Below, piece by piece: positions 11,601 to 23,875 of a stretch of 37,056 nt of DNA (the stretch's first letter is position 1; every line of letters starts with the position of its first letter). The notes under the pieces were generated by a model that was given only the letters and a program-made list of their open reading frames with translations, did no database searches and had not been told where the DNA came from. Location: the NCBI RefSeq assembly GCF_008831285.2, contig NW_022205027.1, positions 1-37,056 on the forward strand. The letters run 5' to 3'. This DNA comes from Nymphaea colorata (lineage: Eukaryota; Streptophyta; Magnoliopsida; Nymphaeales; Nymphaeaceae). The position numbers were made by a program, and so were the translations under genes.

Positions 11601-14600
11601 AATTGAGGATCTAACTCCAGCATAGATCCTGAGACAAGGTTACACTCTTAATGCCATTTGCCGATATAGACGTCCTTCACACGAATTCCAAGTCTTGGCT
11701 TATCGCTTGGGCGTGCTATAGCTTCTAAAGTAGGACCTTTATCGTTATGTGAATTTGCGTGGTAAGGAGAAACCCCAAGAGCAATCCCACATCTACTGGA
11801 AGATGATTTTGGTGTATGTGCTCATCAAGGATAACAAATAGCTGAGGAAAGAGGTCAGCAATTGGAGGAGGTGGCTTATCGCTTTGATCAGAGAGGATGA
11901 CAGAGGGATGGACAGATCGGAATAATTGCCATCGATATCTTAGAGGAGATATATAGAAACTGGAGATCTTTGATTGTCTCTGATAGTGAAGAGATTTTGA
12001 TCATTTGCGGTGAGTTTGTCAAGCTTATAGGCAAGGACAATGGCAATTACCTTGGCAGTAACTCACAACTAAATACCAAACTGAATAAGATATTGCATCT
12101 TTTAGGCATTTTTCTAACCGTTTAGGGTCGGAAGATAAAGAATAACTTCCAACTGGTCGTCAACTAAATATTCGACAAGGAAAACATCATAAAATGCATC
12201 ATAAAGATGAGAAATATGGACAATTTCGAGCACATCAAAAACTCATTCACCCACTAAGACCAAAACTCCCAAATCCATAACAATGTTCTGTTCAAATTGT
12301 TACTGTACCTTTTGACTGACACCCTGGAGCAAAAGCCAGAAAGATTGGCTTCATGTTGCCAGATTTATCACATATGACTAACCTGATCATGGCTGTTGGA
12401 CGGAATAACTGGAATCTAACTTTCAAAATCTATAATGCCATTCAATACTCCCAGCTTGATAAAGATTACTTTAGTCTTCTCAAGATCTTCAGAGCAAATC
12501 TCAATACAGGTGTATAGCTGATCCATGAATAGATAAAAAAACCAACTCCTTAAGACTCAAACTCATTTTATAATTGTCCGTAAATCAAGGCATTGCTCTT
12601 GCATTTCCCTGTGATGCTGAAGGTGGGAAAAATGATCTTTTAAAAAATAGTCCATGAAAAAAATTCGCCAACAATAAAATACAGCAACTCAAGTTTGAAA
12701 TTGCTTAGAGATTGTCCCTTATTTCTGAGTTGTTTCGTAATCGTTGAGATAAAGCTTTTCGATATAATATTGCAAGTGAAAAATAGTTCAATACCTCTTA
12801 TGATAACCTTTAAAGACTTAGATAACTTCATATAAGCGATCTAACTTTAGACCAAATAAAAAATAGCAAAAATAGTCTTCTCTCCTTCGTTAAAAATGAA
12901 AGAAAGATAGCTGAAAAACCGAACAAAAATAATGAAAGGTTAAGACTTAGTCATGAAAACAACGTATCAAAGCTGAGAATAAAGGTATAGGAGAATATCC
13001 TGAGCAATAAATTTTGCATAGATTAGGCACGATAATTCATACGTTCACTCATCTATATCAACAAGTCAGATTCATCCAACTTAGATACCTAATTGAAGAC
13101 ATTTTTCATATCCTTTTTGACTAGCACTTTTCCAAATCCCAACCAAAACCTCGATCAATATGACGCATCTCTCAAAAAGCATCAAGAATTGCTGATCTAA
13201 TACGGAACTGCGTAGCTAATCACACTATCCTTCAATAAAAGTATAGGGAAAATAGAGGGCTTTTCATCAATTTGTTTGAACTGGCAAACAAGCTCCTATA
13301 AAGCGGTTGCTAAATCTCACAAGAAACCTTCTTGGCAATCTTCAAAAAAGATCACAAAAACGTCATCTTCGAAAACATCACCACCATCATATAAAGCAGT
13401 CTTATCGGGATTCGCTTCTACTATCAGCAATAGGACGGATATGAGTGCGAGTAGAGGAATGAAGAAGCGATACGATTATAACGGAAACAGGTCTGTGACA
13501 TCCTCAAGAGGTAATTTAGGTTCTTGCAGCTCCTCTGCGAGAATGATAACCAGGATCTCAAGAAGTATATATACAGTCAAACCAACTAGATTGGAGTGGT
13601 GAAGTATTTATCCATCAATTTTATCGAAATTGCCATTTATTTGCTTCTGCAAATCTCCACCTTTTCAACAAGGCAGCTCTAGCTATAGTTATTCACTTGT
13701 AGTGAAATCAATGATAATCTCATGGAGACTCTTCTTTACATTCTTGACTTTTTGATAGAAGTCTGCCAGTACCCTGCTCTAAAAACCAAATATGTTTATG
13801 CAATTCTGATTTTTTCAACATTCTCAAAAAGATAAAAGCTCTTTCCAGATTACCGAGAGCGCAGGATAAGATCATAGGCAAAAGTATCTTTTAAATTTAA
13901 AGGAAAATTGTTCTTCTGATGAGAGGATTTTGTAATAAAGAAATGAATAGATAATCAATACAGTTTCTAAAAAGATCAACGAAGACCATTTGAAATACCT
14001 AATTGATTCCTCTTTGAATTCGATTGGAGTCACATCAACTTAGTCTCTGAATAAACTGAAAAACCACATAGACAAAAAGGAAGATAAGCTTATAGAAGAG
14101 ATTTAGAACGTCGTTGATGTGTTAATCATAAGCAAGGTTTTAGGCTTTGGCGTACAGAAGTTATTTTCTCCTTAATTCCAAAACGTTTTGAGTGAAATCG
14201 ATAAAAAAATACGATAGATTGAAGTGATTTTAAGGGACAAGTGACTAAGATATACTTCTGTTATTTGCCTATCTTTGATTAACTTTCCTAAAACACACGG
14301 GCCTTTTTATAAACCGATCTTCGATGCTCTAAAGCCGGAACTAAAAGCTTAGAGAACTTATCAACTCAAGATCGATCATCAACCAAGATATCATAAACAG
14401 AAAATCACGACAACTTATCGTTTCCTAAAATATCATCAGCTACCTTTTCACCTTCTCCATCATTCTATGCTTTATTCTTCTTTCTTGCAGCTCTTCTTTT
14501 TCTCAATCAATACAGCGGGTATAGCTTTGGACTCTCTTGAATAAAGCATCGTTAATAATTTGGCAAAATGGAGTTTTTGATAGTTGGGATATACTTTTCG

Positions 14601-15564
14601 CTTTGGGGTGTCAATATCAGCTCAATCACAAAGGAGAAAATGCGATCGAGGTTGAAGATTGAAATAGGAAGCAGAACATCTAAGATAAAGTATTATTGGA
14701 TGCTTCTCAAAGAGATTTATCTGTAGGAAAACAGTTCACTACATGCAACGTTGCTCTTTACCTTATCTTTTGTTTCTTGCTGGGTCGATACAAGGCTTTA
14801 TTCCCTTGTTTTGCTCTACATCTTTGCGAAAATTGAAACTCTGAGCAACATCCTGACAGCTATCCGACTCACGTGGGGAAGACTCCTCGTTGTCTGTTTG
14901 CTAGCCTGTGCATTTACATTCGTCTTGGTTCTTGAGCATAAATAACTACATTAGAGTCCTTTATGAAAACTAAGCAGTTGATGTTGATATTGGACACATC
15001 TAATCTCACTGCACTTCCATCATTGGATGCATTGATTCCCTATATACACAAAGGATCATAGGATAGACACCGTCAAGAGAAGGATAAACAAGTCACTATG
15101 GAAGGTTTTTCTCTGATACCATTCATTGGGCCTTCTTCGATATCCTTTTCACTAACATCATAGCTGCTATCATTATCGATAAATTCGCATAGCTCAGAAA
15201 CCTAAAATAAAAGGTATAAAACGAGCAGAAGAATAGATGCTTCATTTGTTCAGCTTAAAAGGCATCAATATAAAGAAAAAATGAGGATTTTGAATAACAC
15301 GTAACCAAACGGCATTGCTTATGGGATTATTTCTACTATTTATATTATCTCTAAAAGCTCAAAAATTACACAGAATATACCGGTATTGAGTATTGGATCG
15401 TTCGTCAAGTGAAAGAAAACAAGATAGATTGGTTTCCTAATGATGACGCCTTGAGAGAAGATGATGACGAAAAGAAATTGAATTCTTTGTTTGATCTTTT
15501 CATTCAAAGATTCCAGAAAGAGTTGAAGGAGGGCAAGGAAGCCAAAGAGGAGATTAAAATGTGA
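8642..15564 (+). CDS. IP3/ryanodine-receptor-type intracellular Ca2+ release channel
   Basis: About 2300 residues. N-terminal beta-trefoil/MIR region, residues 1-380: LSIHLVDHQGEYLFTKGE, FGTEILIRHIFSSFYLSI, VNFESFFVIRHSISKCYLGS, FYLKHMLTGKYFPFN. RIH-type helical repeats, about 440-1290: IRFLIENLIHAKQ, FFIIDILSEIFDND, CLPGIRIEDLTPAEI. Six-helix channel region, about 1935-2180: LFTLSFVSCWVDTRLYSLVL, IETLSNILTAIRLTWGR, and the pore exit helix FFDILFTNIIAAIIIDKFAE. A Cys2His2 finger follows (RCFIC at 15238, FEEH..KRH) then LKNYTEYTGIEYW, as in IP3 receptors. TGA 15562-15564. In ciliates such channels sit in ER, alveolar sacs or contractile vacuole. Many single-base frame breaks across the gene. 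Whether IP3 gates it cannot be told. The start (MCESENLSF) is the best ATG upstream of the first domain. Confidence 0.92.
15049..15066 (+). other. Divergent selectivity-filter motif of the Ca2+ channel
   Basis: Ten residues SLYTQRIIGE align without gaps to the consensus GLRNGGGIGD of IP3 and ryanodine receptors. The six listed here read Q-R-I-I-G-E, with the last Glu encoded by TAG. The frame is open across the site and both flanks match the family. Confidence 0.7.
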
Positions 15565-15612
15565 TTGTAAAAACTGAATAATTGACTTATTTAGCAATAT
15601 CTAGCATGCATA

Positions 15613-16698
15613 TCATTATAATTTGAGATTGCAAACTGCTTAACGTATAGATTTCTTAGGGATCTTCGCTTTATTATGAATCGTGGTCTTCGTCAACATC
15701 ATGAACAACATTTTCTTCCTCATCAGAGTGCTATGACCTTTCGGATTATGACTAAGAGGACCATAACATAGGCTGGTGGTTTGTTTTTTATTTTTCCTTT
15801 TCCACCATTTTATCGATATAATTAAAGAAAACATCGATATTTTGCGTATGGAGAGCCTGCAGCCTCTATGTATTTATTTCTGATGACTTCATGGGTGATC
15901 GAAGGCAACTGATTCCCTATATCTGCCCAAAGCAAACAAGCTTGGAATCTTTCTACGGGTCGAATTTCAAAAACTATTGAGCAGTATCGACGAGGAATAT
16001 GTTATTTGGCCTCCTTTTGATTACTGATGAGTTCACTGAGTCCCTGCAGTAGTAGAAAAGACTGTATGGCGCCTTGTCGTCTTTGGCTTATTTGCAAGTG
16101 TTTCGCAAATCTAACAATCTAAACGCTTCCATTTTTTGTTGGATTTCAGGTTCATAAAGAATCGAAGAAATGTTTCCTATATTCTCCACAAATCTCTCAT
16201 TTTTTCGTTGACTATCTAAGGCATGCAAGATGACGCAGTAATATCCAGTATTGGCGATGTTGACAACTTTAGTGACCAGCTGTAGATGGTAACTGACTCA
16301 CACTCATTTCTGTAGTTGATTCCTGGTCGGTCTTCAAGATACTCCTTGTAGTTTTTTTTGAAATGAAAGTAAGGCTCATATGGACTTGGATATTCTGTTG
16401 GCTCTCCAAGGTGCTTCATGTCTGCGTTGAGGGATATCCAATTCTTATCAATGACTGAGTAATAATTGGATCTGTGCTTGTTGAAGGGATAAGCGTGGAA
16501 GGCCTATTTTTTGTTGAAGTTGGCTTGGATGGAGTGTCTGAAATCGGAAAGACAGGCATTAGGAGTTCTTTAGATGACCGATAACTTCAATTTTTGGTCA
16601 AATATTACCCTTTCTAGCTCTTTCTTGTTCTCGTATCGCTTGAGAATCGAAGTTATCAGAGGTAGAAGGGGCGTGAATTTTTCTTATAATTTGGACAT
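15613..16698 (-). CDS. Hypothetical protein with acidic C-terminal tail
   Basis: About 360 residues from MSKLEEKFTPLLPLITSILK (ATG 16698). A globular part carries ACLSDFRHSIQANFNKKEAF, NYYSVIDKNWISLNADMKHL, and, after one frame break near 16285, VVNIANTGYYCVILHALDS and SLFYYCRDSVNSS. The last 60 residues are acidic (HSDEEENVVHDVDEDHDSEE). In the final frame no TGA occurs before the neighbouring gene; the first TGA in a shifted frame is 15613-15615, so the 3' end is an estimate. It converges with the Ca2+ channel about 48 nt away. No family recognised. Confidence 0.68.
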
Positions 16699-16824
16699 TA
16701 TAAAAATATGATTATTTGAATGACTTAAGCCCTCTCCTTCTGTTGATTTCTAACAATAGTGATAAAATAGATATCCATATAAATATCTGCACATTATCCC
16801 AATTATATAACATTTTGGTCCAGT

Positions 16825-17678
16825 ATGTTCGGACAGGGACTTCCAATCACCATGAAAGCGCTTCTTAATGATCTGTATAGCATGGTAAAGGAGAGCAATG
16901 GAACATAGGAAAATATCATGCATATTGCAAGGTATTGCATCTTCAAGAGCAATAATTGCTAGCCTTTTGTAAGGGAGGCCGCGAAGTTGCTAGAGTCTGT
17001 CATCATCAATTAGACAGTTATGGTGGAATTGAAACTTATCGTGTTGCAAATTATCACGCAAATCTTCATCGAAGATAAGAGAAAGCTTTACGTTAGGCAT
17101 CTAAGCACCAGGATTCCCATGCTCATCAACAATTGCAAGCAGTATACTTTTTTATATTTAGCTAAATTGCGTAAAATTTAGGAGCCATAAGAACCTTGAA
17201 GACCATTTTGACCAAATGGAAGGCTAGCAAAGTGTTCACATAGTCATTTTATAATAAGATCATCGATCTTGCTGTAAGGCTTCAAGTATTTAGGGTCCTA
17301 AATTAATCGAAAAAATGGAGAATAAGGAGACGTGTTTTAATTTACACGCTATAGTAGAACGTCATTGCTAGGCTTTAGGGATGTAGATAAGGTGAAATCC
17401 ACATCAATCGTCTATAAGGTCTTCAAAAAATCAAGGAAATTGAATGGTTAGGTAGAGAAGATAACGGATCAAAAGAATAACCTTTAAAAGCTAAACGACA
17501 AGGAACAAGCATAATCCATGCAGTAGATGCTTAGGTTTACAGACAAGCTCATAGAATAGCATTTGAATCTTCTTATCCAACTGCAGAAGGAAGCTAGGAA
17601 CTGGTATCGCTTTTCAAATAGGAGGTTAAGAATCTGAGCATATCCTAGTAAGAGCTGATAAAGGTATAGGAGAATTGA
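16825..17678 (+). CDS. CID (CTD-interacting domain)-like protein
   Basis: About 284 residues, MFGQGLPITMKALLNDLY to TGA 17676-17678. The first 190 residues are helical repeats resembling a CID/ENTH-VHS fold, the RNA polymerase II CTD-binding module of Pcf11, RPRD and SCAF proteins: ENIMHIARYCIFKSN, LKLIVLQIITQIFIED, RKLYVRHLSTRIPMLI, then TLKTILTKWKASKVFTESFY, the W-containing last helix typical of CIDs. One frame break near 17195; restoring a base gives exactly 285 codons. The rest is charged and helical. The fold call is by eye and moderate; a role in transcription termination is only what the family would suggest. Confidence 0.6.
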
Positions 17679-17706
17679 TTACTTATGTATTTGAATGTGA
17701 AGATCA

Positions 17707-18700
17707 TCATATGCATTATGCTGAGGTTTGTATCATAGCCTTCATGGCGTTTCTTAGAGGCTTGCTTTCGATGCAGTAAAAAGCTCCTCCGCGCTTGAAT
17801 TGGGATTCCATGCGGTTCATATCTCCCAGACAGGCGAAGTTAGAACGGTCGTCAAGGGGAAGAGTCCATTTGGAGTGGTCCTGGGTTTGCTTCCATGTTA
17901 TCGTGTCGGAAAAAGATAAAACGATTGAGTTGGCAACGCGATAGATGTTTTCGGAGGATCCACACCAAGGAGACATTATCGGTCTCCCCAGGTCTCAGCA
18001 ATCAGAGAGGATTCCAGCATGTTTGTCAATCCGTCTTCGAAAATGGAACTGTTAACTTTTCCGTTCTTGAAAATTGCTTTTATTTTATTGGATCCAACGC
18101 TTAAGTCCGCATACTCGAAAAGAGCTAAATAAAGGGATCATTACCACTGGTGGTCATGGTAAAGTTATCGCTGTTGGTATTGGAGTAGGTATAAGGATTG
18201 ATGATGCTGGTCTTGGTCAAAAGTTCTTTGGTTTTATTTCCGGAATTAAAGCAAAATACATGTTGACCGTATATGCTCTGACTATCATCGATGGTTTCGT
18301 TGATTGCCTTCTGCTTGATATTAGGGTATAGCGGCATGGAGTGAACAACGAAAATCCCTGTCTGCGCTGCAATATCATATCCAACGACAGTTTTCGAATG
18401 GGCTTTAGTTCCTGATGAGCTTCCGTTTGGAAGTTGATCATTCCAAGCAATAATCTCATACGTTGCGTTACTCAATTTTGTGAAGGTATTGTAAACGGGA
18501 TGGCCATCTCTGTCGGGTTCTCCGAGGAAGAATGTAAAGTTATCTACGGTATTATTGTCGAAGTAGAGATAGCCTTGGGATACCGATCCCGGTGTGATGA
18601 GGATGACGAACCAGTTGACTTCCTTTCCTGCGTGGTTGAGGCACTTTTGCGAGGAGGCAAGGCCGCACAAAAGTAGAAATACTATCAAATTGAAATTCAT
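17707..18700 (-). CDS. DNase II, secreted/lysosomal acid endonuclease
   Basis: About 331 residues. Signal peptide MNFNLIVFLLLCGLASSQ is followed by KCLNHAGKEVNWFVILITP, the DNase II N-terminus. Both catalytic HxK sites are present: AHSKTVVGYD (His codon 18398-18400) and QDHSKW (His codon 17875-17877). GIFVVHSMPLYP, GQHVFCFN and ACLGDMNRMESQFKRGGAFYC are further family signatures. Several N-glycosylation sequons (NNT, NFT, NAT, NET) fit a secreted protein. Two one-base breaks, near 18113 (TTTT run) and 17978, restore to 332 codons. In a bacteria-feeding ciliate the likely job is digestion of food DNA in phagosomes. TGA 17707-17709 converges on the CID gene with 28 nt between. Confidence 0.95.
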
Positions 18701-18763
18701 TGATTATAGACAAAGCAATAAACCAATTTACATTTCCTATATCAAGTGATCAGACTCTATAAC

Positions 18764-21700
18764 TCATAATGGAAAATCAAAGAGATCGTTTTGGAGGGAT
18801 TGGACGTGCTTGAAGGATCGGTAATATATTTGATAGAACTCGAAATGTTGGTGAACTTTCCACATATCTCTTCCTAGGAAGCAGTATTCTTTTTCCGTTG
18901 ATTTTATGATTAGAAGATCACCGATAACCTTGTGGGACCACTGGTCTTCTTGGAATCTGAACACATATTTTACAACACATTTCTTTTAGTTTCGAACTTG
19001 AATGCCTTAGATATCACAACCAACTCTGACGTTTGTAAGGAAGTGGCCCTATTTTGTCCGCTCTTTTGCTTTGAAGAGGATACAACTCCACCCTGGCTTG
19101 CAATCAACGATCGACATTATGTTTTTAACCAAATTATACTGTTTAAGCTTTCTATTTTCTTGAACTTCTTTTATCTTTTCGTATATAATCGGCAGATACT
19201 TTTTATCCTTATATTTGGCAGGCAGCATAAAGAAAAATTCGTTCTTTTTTATCTATATTTGGCCAAGTCTCAAGGAATCAAGTTATGAGTAATGGATAAA
19301 GGCAAAATAATTGCCATATAGGGTGTAGATTTACTAGTCAGCTATACGAAGCTCCTCTGATTTCAATCTACAGATAATCTATTCAACATAAAAGATTAGC
19401 TTCTATATCTCGCAAGCTTTCTCCAGCTCAGGTTACAGTGACCAAACTTTCTTCAGATAGAAAGTCTGTAGAAAATCATCAGCAGTAAAAAGTGAAAAAA
19501 GTCTCGATATTATATTCTCGTGCTAACGCTGCTGATGATATACATTACCCAAGACCTAATCATCACTCAATAGGTATGTTGTCTCACCCATTTGAATCTC
19601 TAAAGTGTAATCCGAAAGATCAAAGCAAAGTATTTTCCCAATTTGGTCAACTATTTGCTTGATTTTGCTATATAAGCTGACCTATAGATCCATATAATCT
19701 CTTCCTTTAATATTGTAAAACCAAATTCTGAGTTTAACTTTCTATATAAAGTTGCTTAAAGGAACAATATTCGTCAAGGTGTGATTGATGAAGCCTCTTC
19801 TGGCCTTTACCCAAGCTATCCTTTGCACGCTTGTTGCTTTTGCAAGTTTTTGAGGTTATAATCTAGCCATCATTTGTTGGGAATTTATAGTCCTTATTTC
19901 ACAGAATTTTCCTGCAACGTTAATTTCTATTTATAAGCTATCCTTTGATTCCTTGGTTTGCATCCTTTTGCTGGTTTAATTCTCGTAATCATTGAAAGAC
20001 TTATAATACCGTTCCTCAATGCAGTAAGTGCAAAAGCAAAGCTGAGAGTAAGTTGACCCAAGATGTCTCCAAAGAGCATCACAGATATCCATTTTTTTGC
20101 ATATTATGTCTATCCTTTTCACCAAGGTTTCGGACCTAAAGGCGCTATTCAAAAAGAGATGAATGAAAATTGATTGAACTTCAACTTTTAAGTTCTAATC
20201 GTTTTCGAGCGAAAATTCATTCAATCCTTTGGGTAAGTAAGTCAATGGGCTACTTTGAGGGCGTTTGGATATAATCTCGCAATAAATGATTAGAGCTATA
20301 GTAGGGACTACCAAGATATGAAGGAGAGTTGCTGAGGAGGATAGTTATCGTCATTGTCTTTAGGAGAGGATTTGAATTATATAACGTATCGCATTTATAT
20401 TCGTTCCTATGAAACTTTACGCTTCTCAAAACCAACCACATTTGCAACCAATGGCCTGACTAGTTGAACTTACATAATATTGGACATAGTTGGTCCTTAT
20501 TCTAGTGTATTTCTGGTGAACCTTTCCGATAATATCTTTTAACGAGTAAACTCGTTTTTCCTGATCTGAATAATAAGCTCTCTCAGCGAAAAGAAAACTT
20601 CATCTCTTAATGATTAATTTTCGAAGCGAAGATAGACGCATTTTGATTACCCATAGAGATACAGGCCATTTTGAAAATATCTTTCGTTTTTGGGTAAGGT
20701 GAGTAAGCTAAATTTGCTAAGATTGACACGCATATCTTCTTTGCCTGTTGCTTCATTGGCCAAAATTACGATATCAGAGAGTAGATACATGATTATGGGT
20801 ACTTCTATGAGGATTGCTTTGTACTGTGTGACGTAATATCTTGCTTCTGACTTGATGATGCTTCCGAATTTGGTATCAAGGTCGATTAATATATGGTCTT
20901 TGATCTTATGCTCCATCTGAAGATTGTTTTGCTCGTTGACTTTGTGGAATTACGTTATTGCATTTTTTACTGGTATGAAATCAGGATGTGATTGGCTAAG
21001 CTTTGCGCAATAGTCCTTGAGGATTAAACTATACTTGAGTGGTCTTTGCAAAGGCTTTATCATGAGGTCTTGAATAGTGACTATCTTGTTGGCAGTTGAT
21101 AGTGACTTCTAAAGCTATCGAATTTCCGGGTTCATTTGCGATAGTTGTTTCATTCTATTCTGTGTTTCAGTCAAATTTTTGAAATACCCAGAATAGAGTA
21201 GCAAAAACTTAGAGTATTTTGCCATATAATCCCCAATCAGTGTCTTTTTGCAATCCCATTTCTCGAACTTTTGAACAAGCCCGAGTCTGATTTCCTTTGA
21301 AAGAAGCATCATGTTTTACAGATCATTAAACATTTGCTTTGCGATGGTCTTCGAGATTATTTTTGACTCTATAAGTGGGATCTTTATCTTCTCCTGCATC
21401 GTATTCAGATCATTATAGTAATCCTCTTCGGTGGTAATCAGTTCCTTGAGTCGATAATATCTATTCATGGAAGCATTTGCCAGTTTTTTCCATTTTGAAA
21501 GGGCTGCACAAGTTGCTATTAGTGTCTTGAGTCTGGATAGCTACTATTCATATGTTCTGCCGGGTGTGATTTCTTCTTGTTCGTCCATGTCGTCTTTATT
21601 ATTAATACTAAATAATAAATGATGAAGAATCTTAATCATACTTTTGAAGACTATGAAAGCATATTTATTGATGCCAATTTATACGGATTAATTGCGAGAG

Positions 21701-21970
21701 TGGCTCACCATCTTTATATATGTTTGGTTATTAAAATTCATGGGATAAGCCTATTTTTCGATAACTAAGGACTAAAATCTCCTCATATTATTTTTTTCTC
21801 TTATTAATTTTGTTAGCTTTTTGACTCTATTGGTGATATTTTCAAAGGATATGCTGGGATTATCAGACACCACCAAATATGTATGAAAAGTAACCCACAT
21901 CATGAGAATTTGCCATATTTTGATTGACATCATCATGCCTATTTTTCATTCCAGGCAATCGTTGGTCCAT
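18764..21970 (-). CDS. RhoGEF (DH) protein with PX and FERM-like domains
   Basis: About 1069 residues from MDQRLPGMKNRHDD. DH domain about 150-340: RLKELITTEEDYYNDLN, IQDLMIKPLQRPLKYSLIL (the PvQRipRY..LL helix). A PH-like stretch follows (YFQNGLYLYGESKCVYLRFE). PX-like about 525-600: YVIEFKSSPKD, WESLLELESFIARLYPN, then SPLTYLPKG. FERM-like about 745-1060: ubiquitin-like lobe VKLRIWFYNIKGRDYMDLE, helical lobe LEKACEIEKLIFYVEEI and YGNYFAFIHYSE, PH-like lobe up to QNDLFDFPL and TGA 18764-18766. It should activate Rho/Rac GTPases at membranes and the cortex. Breaks near 20250 and 21860. The 21589-21970 part is in frame with the DH part but of unknown family, so the start is less sure. Tandem with DNase II, 63 nt apart. 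Confidence 0.85.
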
Positions 21971-22299
21971 TTTTTTCGATTCTTTGATTTTTTAGCTATT
22001 ATTAAAAGTCAAATAACGATATTTTTATTATGAAAGTGATATTATGCGACCAGTCACACTCTCCACGGCATTCCTAACAATTTTGTTTAAGTTTTACGAT
22101 TTTTTGTTATTTCACGCATACCAAACCAAAAAAATGAAATACAATTTATTCCTCAAGGATAGATATATAATCCATTCGTATCCGAGTTTCATGGAAGCAT
22201 TCAAGGTCCTATGCTGTATTCCTCACTCATTTAGAAGATAATTATACATACATAGCAGAAAACTTCATTGATTTATATTCCATTAATAAATAGAGAAAA
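21971..22299. other. Divergent spacer between RhoGEF and PDK1-like genes, two competing small ORFs
   Basis: About 330 nt between divergent starts. It is AT-rich near 21990-22050. A plus-strand frame from 22044 (MRPVTLSTAFLT) and a minus-strand frame ending at 21933 (containing CEECRGECDWSHN) are both open under the TGA-only code. Neither shows a family motif and they overlap, so I call neither. Promoters of both flanking genes should be here. Confidence 0.4.
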
Positions 22300-23875
22300 A
22301 TGTCTGACCTCCTACGCAGCAGCCAACGCAACAACCTCAAATTGGAAGATTTCCAAATAGAGGGCCTCCTTGGGGAAGGATCGTATGGATTTGTGTTGCT
22401 AGCCGCTAAGAACTAGGAAGAGTTTGCTCTGAAGGAAATGAGCAAATACCGATTAAAGAAGATCCATAAGGAACACATCGCGCTTATATAGAAAGAATTG
22501 CTAAAGAAGATTAGCCATCCTGGGGTCATTAAAGCTCATGGAGCTTTCAGACGGCCTCCAAATTGTACCTTGTGCTTTAGGCGTGCAAAGGAGGAGAATT
22601 TTAGTATTAAGTTCGAAAAGGAATGACGGAAAAGGCAAAGAGATTCTATTTTGCCTAATTGGTTAACACTCTCGAATATCTTCACTCGGTTGGAGTAGTC
22701 CACCGGGATCTTAAGGTATATCTTCCATGACCAAGCCTTCGAATCTATTGCTCAGCACAGAGGGACATCTTAAAATTGTCGATTTCGGAACAGCTTGTGT
22801 ATAAAATTGCACGATTGTTTCACAAGCCTTTAAGGATTCGCTTCACATCATGAAGCACGATAAGGAAAATATCGAAGAATAGCTTGGTGATAGTCCTAAG
22901 ATCAGAAAAAGAAAATCGACATTTGTGGGAACGAGTGAGTAAAGAATTGGCTATTTAGATATATGTCTCCAGAGCTTTTGTAGCTTAACTAGTGTGATGC
23001 GACTGCTGACCTTTGGGCTTTGGGATGTATCCTTTACTTCATTTACTATGGATATGGTCCTTTCTTCGATCCTTGTGAGCTTCTTCTCTACAAGAAGATC
23101 AGATGTGGAAAAGTTTAGTTTCCTTAGGTAAGAATTGTCTAAAATAGAATAAGCATGTAACTCTATAAGTTGAGGATCTAATAAGCAAGCTTTTGGTATT
23201 AACACCTCAAGAACGGCTAGGCAGTGGAGTAAGATAGTAACTAACCTACAAGGCATTAAAATCACATCCTTTTTCAAGGATTTGGATGTGGATCGGATAT
23301 TCTAGCAGCAACCGCCAGATTTCATCAATCCTGAACTCTTGATCTAAACTTAGCTGAACAATATAAGCCAAAAATAACCTTCCTAAAGCTAGGACTGCAG
23401 TCTGATCCTCTATCTAGCAAAGAAGAAGCATAAAACGTATATCAAGTATCGATGCGAATTTTATTCTGATCTTACTATGAGACAATACGAGCTTCATGAT
23501 ACGTAGAAACAATCAGTTGTGTATAAACTCAGAAGATAGGAGGATCAATCCATAGCAAGGGAGCTTTGTAATGGAAAGATGCAAATTTACATAGAATATC
23601 AATAGGATTAGACGTCTGTATTCTATCGAACTCATAACTCATCTGACTATTGCCTAAGAATAAATGAAATGCATTTTTAAGTAAGGGATGAGGGGTGTAA
23701 TACGATGAAGAAAAAAGTATATAAATCAACCTAGAGTGATATTTATTTTAATTGTATTCGATAATCTTTGGAAGAAATACAAAAAAATTAACATTATTCC
23801 ATAATCATCTTTGCGATATTGTCCAAACAGTCTCTACTTGTTGCCCTCATGCCTCCTTTTGATGAGTTTTATTGA
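22300..23875 (+). CDS. PDK1-like AGC protein kinase
   Basis: About 505 residues after removing three introns. Kinase landmarks in order: LLGEGSYGFVLLA (G loop), FALKEMSKY (catalytic Lys), VVHRDLKPSN, VDFGTA, FVGTSEYMSPELL, ADLWALGCILYFIYYGYGPF, ERLG, HPFF. DFGTA and the FVGTxxYxSPELL loop are the pattern of 3-phosphoinositide-dependent kinase 1, which phosphorylates activation loops of other AGC kinases. The TAA codon at 22656-22658 gives the conserved E of FYFAELVNTLEYLH. The C-terminal 170 residues (IKYRCEFYSDLTMRQYELHD and on) sit where PDK1 has its PH domain; I see the position, not clear motifs. One-base breaks near 22543 and in the T run near 23273 restore to 506 codons. Stop TGA 23873-23875. 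Confidence 0.92.
22716..22735 (+). other. 20-nt intron 1 of the PDK1-like kinase
   Basis: GTATATCTTC...ACCAAG sits between the K and P of the invariant HRDLKPSN motif. Because those residues are contiguous in kinases, this is an insertion and not a missing base, which makes it the best proof of micro-introns here. Confidence 0.92.
22939..22958 (+). other. 20-nt intron 2 of the PDK1-like kinase
   Basis: GTAAAGAATT...TATTTAG interrupts the Glu codon of VGTSEYMSPELL. Splicing restores GAA and the contiguous activation-loop motif. Confidence 0.9.
23128..23147 (+). other. 20-nt intron 3 of the PDK1-like kinase
   Basis: GTAAGAATTG...AAATAG follows VEFPE. Removing it restores the frame NKHVTLEVEDLISKLLVL expected at the end of the kinase domain. 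Confidence 0.85.

Noticed and set aside
21619-21927. Plus-strand 102-codon open frame (MMKNLNHTFEDY)
   Set aside because: The minus strand is open in the same frame as the RhoGEF DH domain and extends it naturally (ISFENITNRVKKLTKLIREK), so the plus frame is taken as a shadow.
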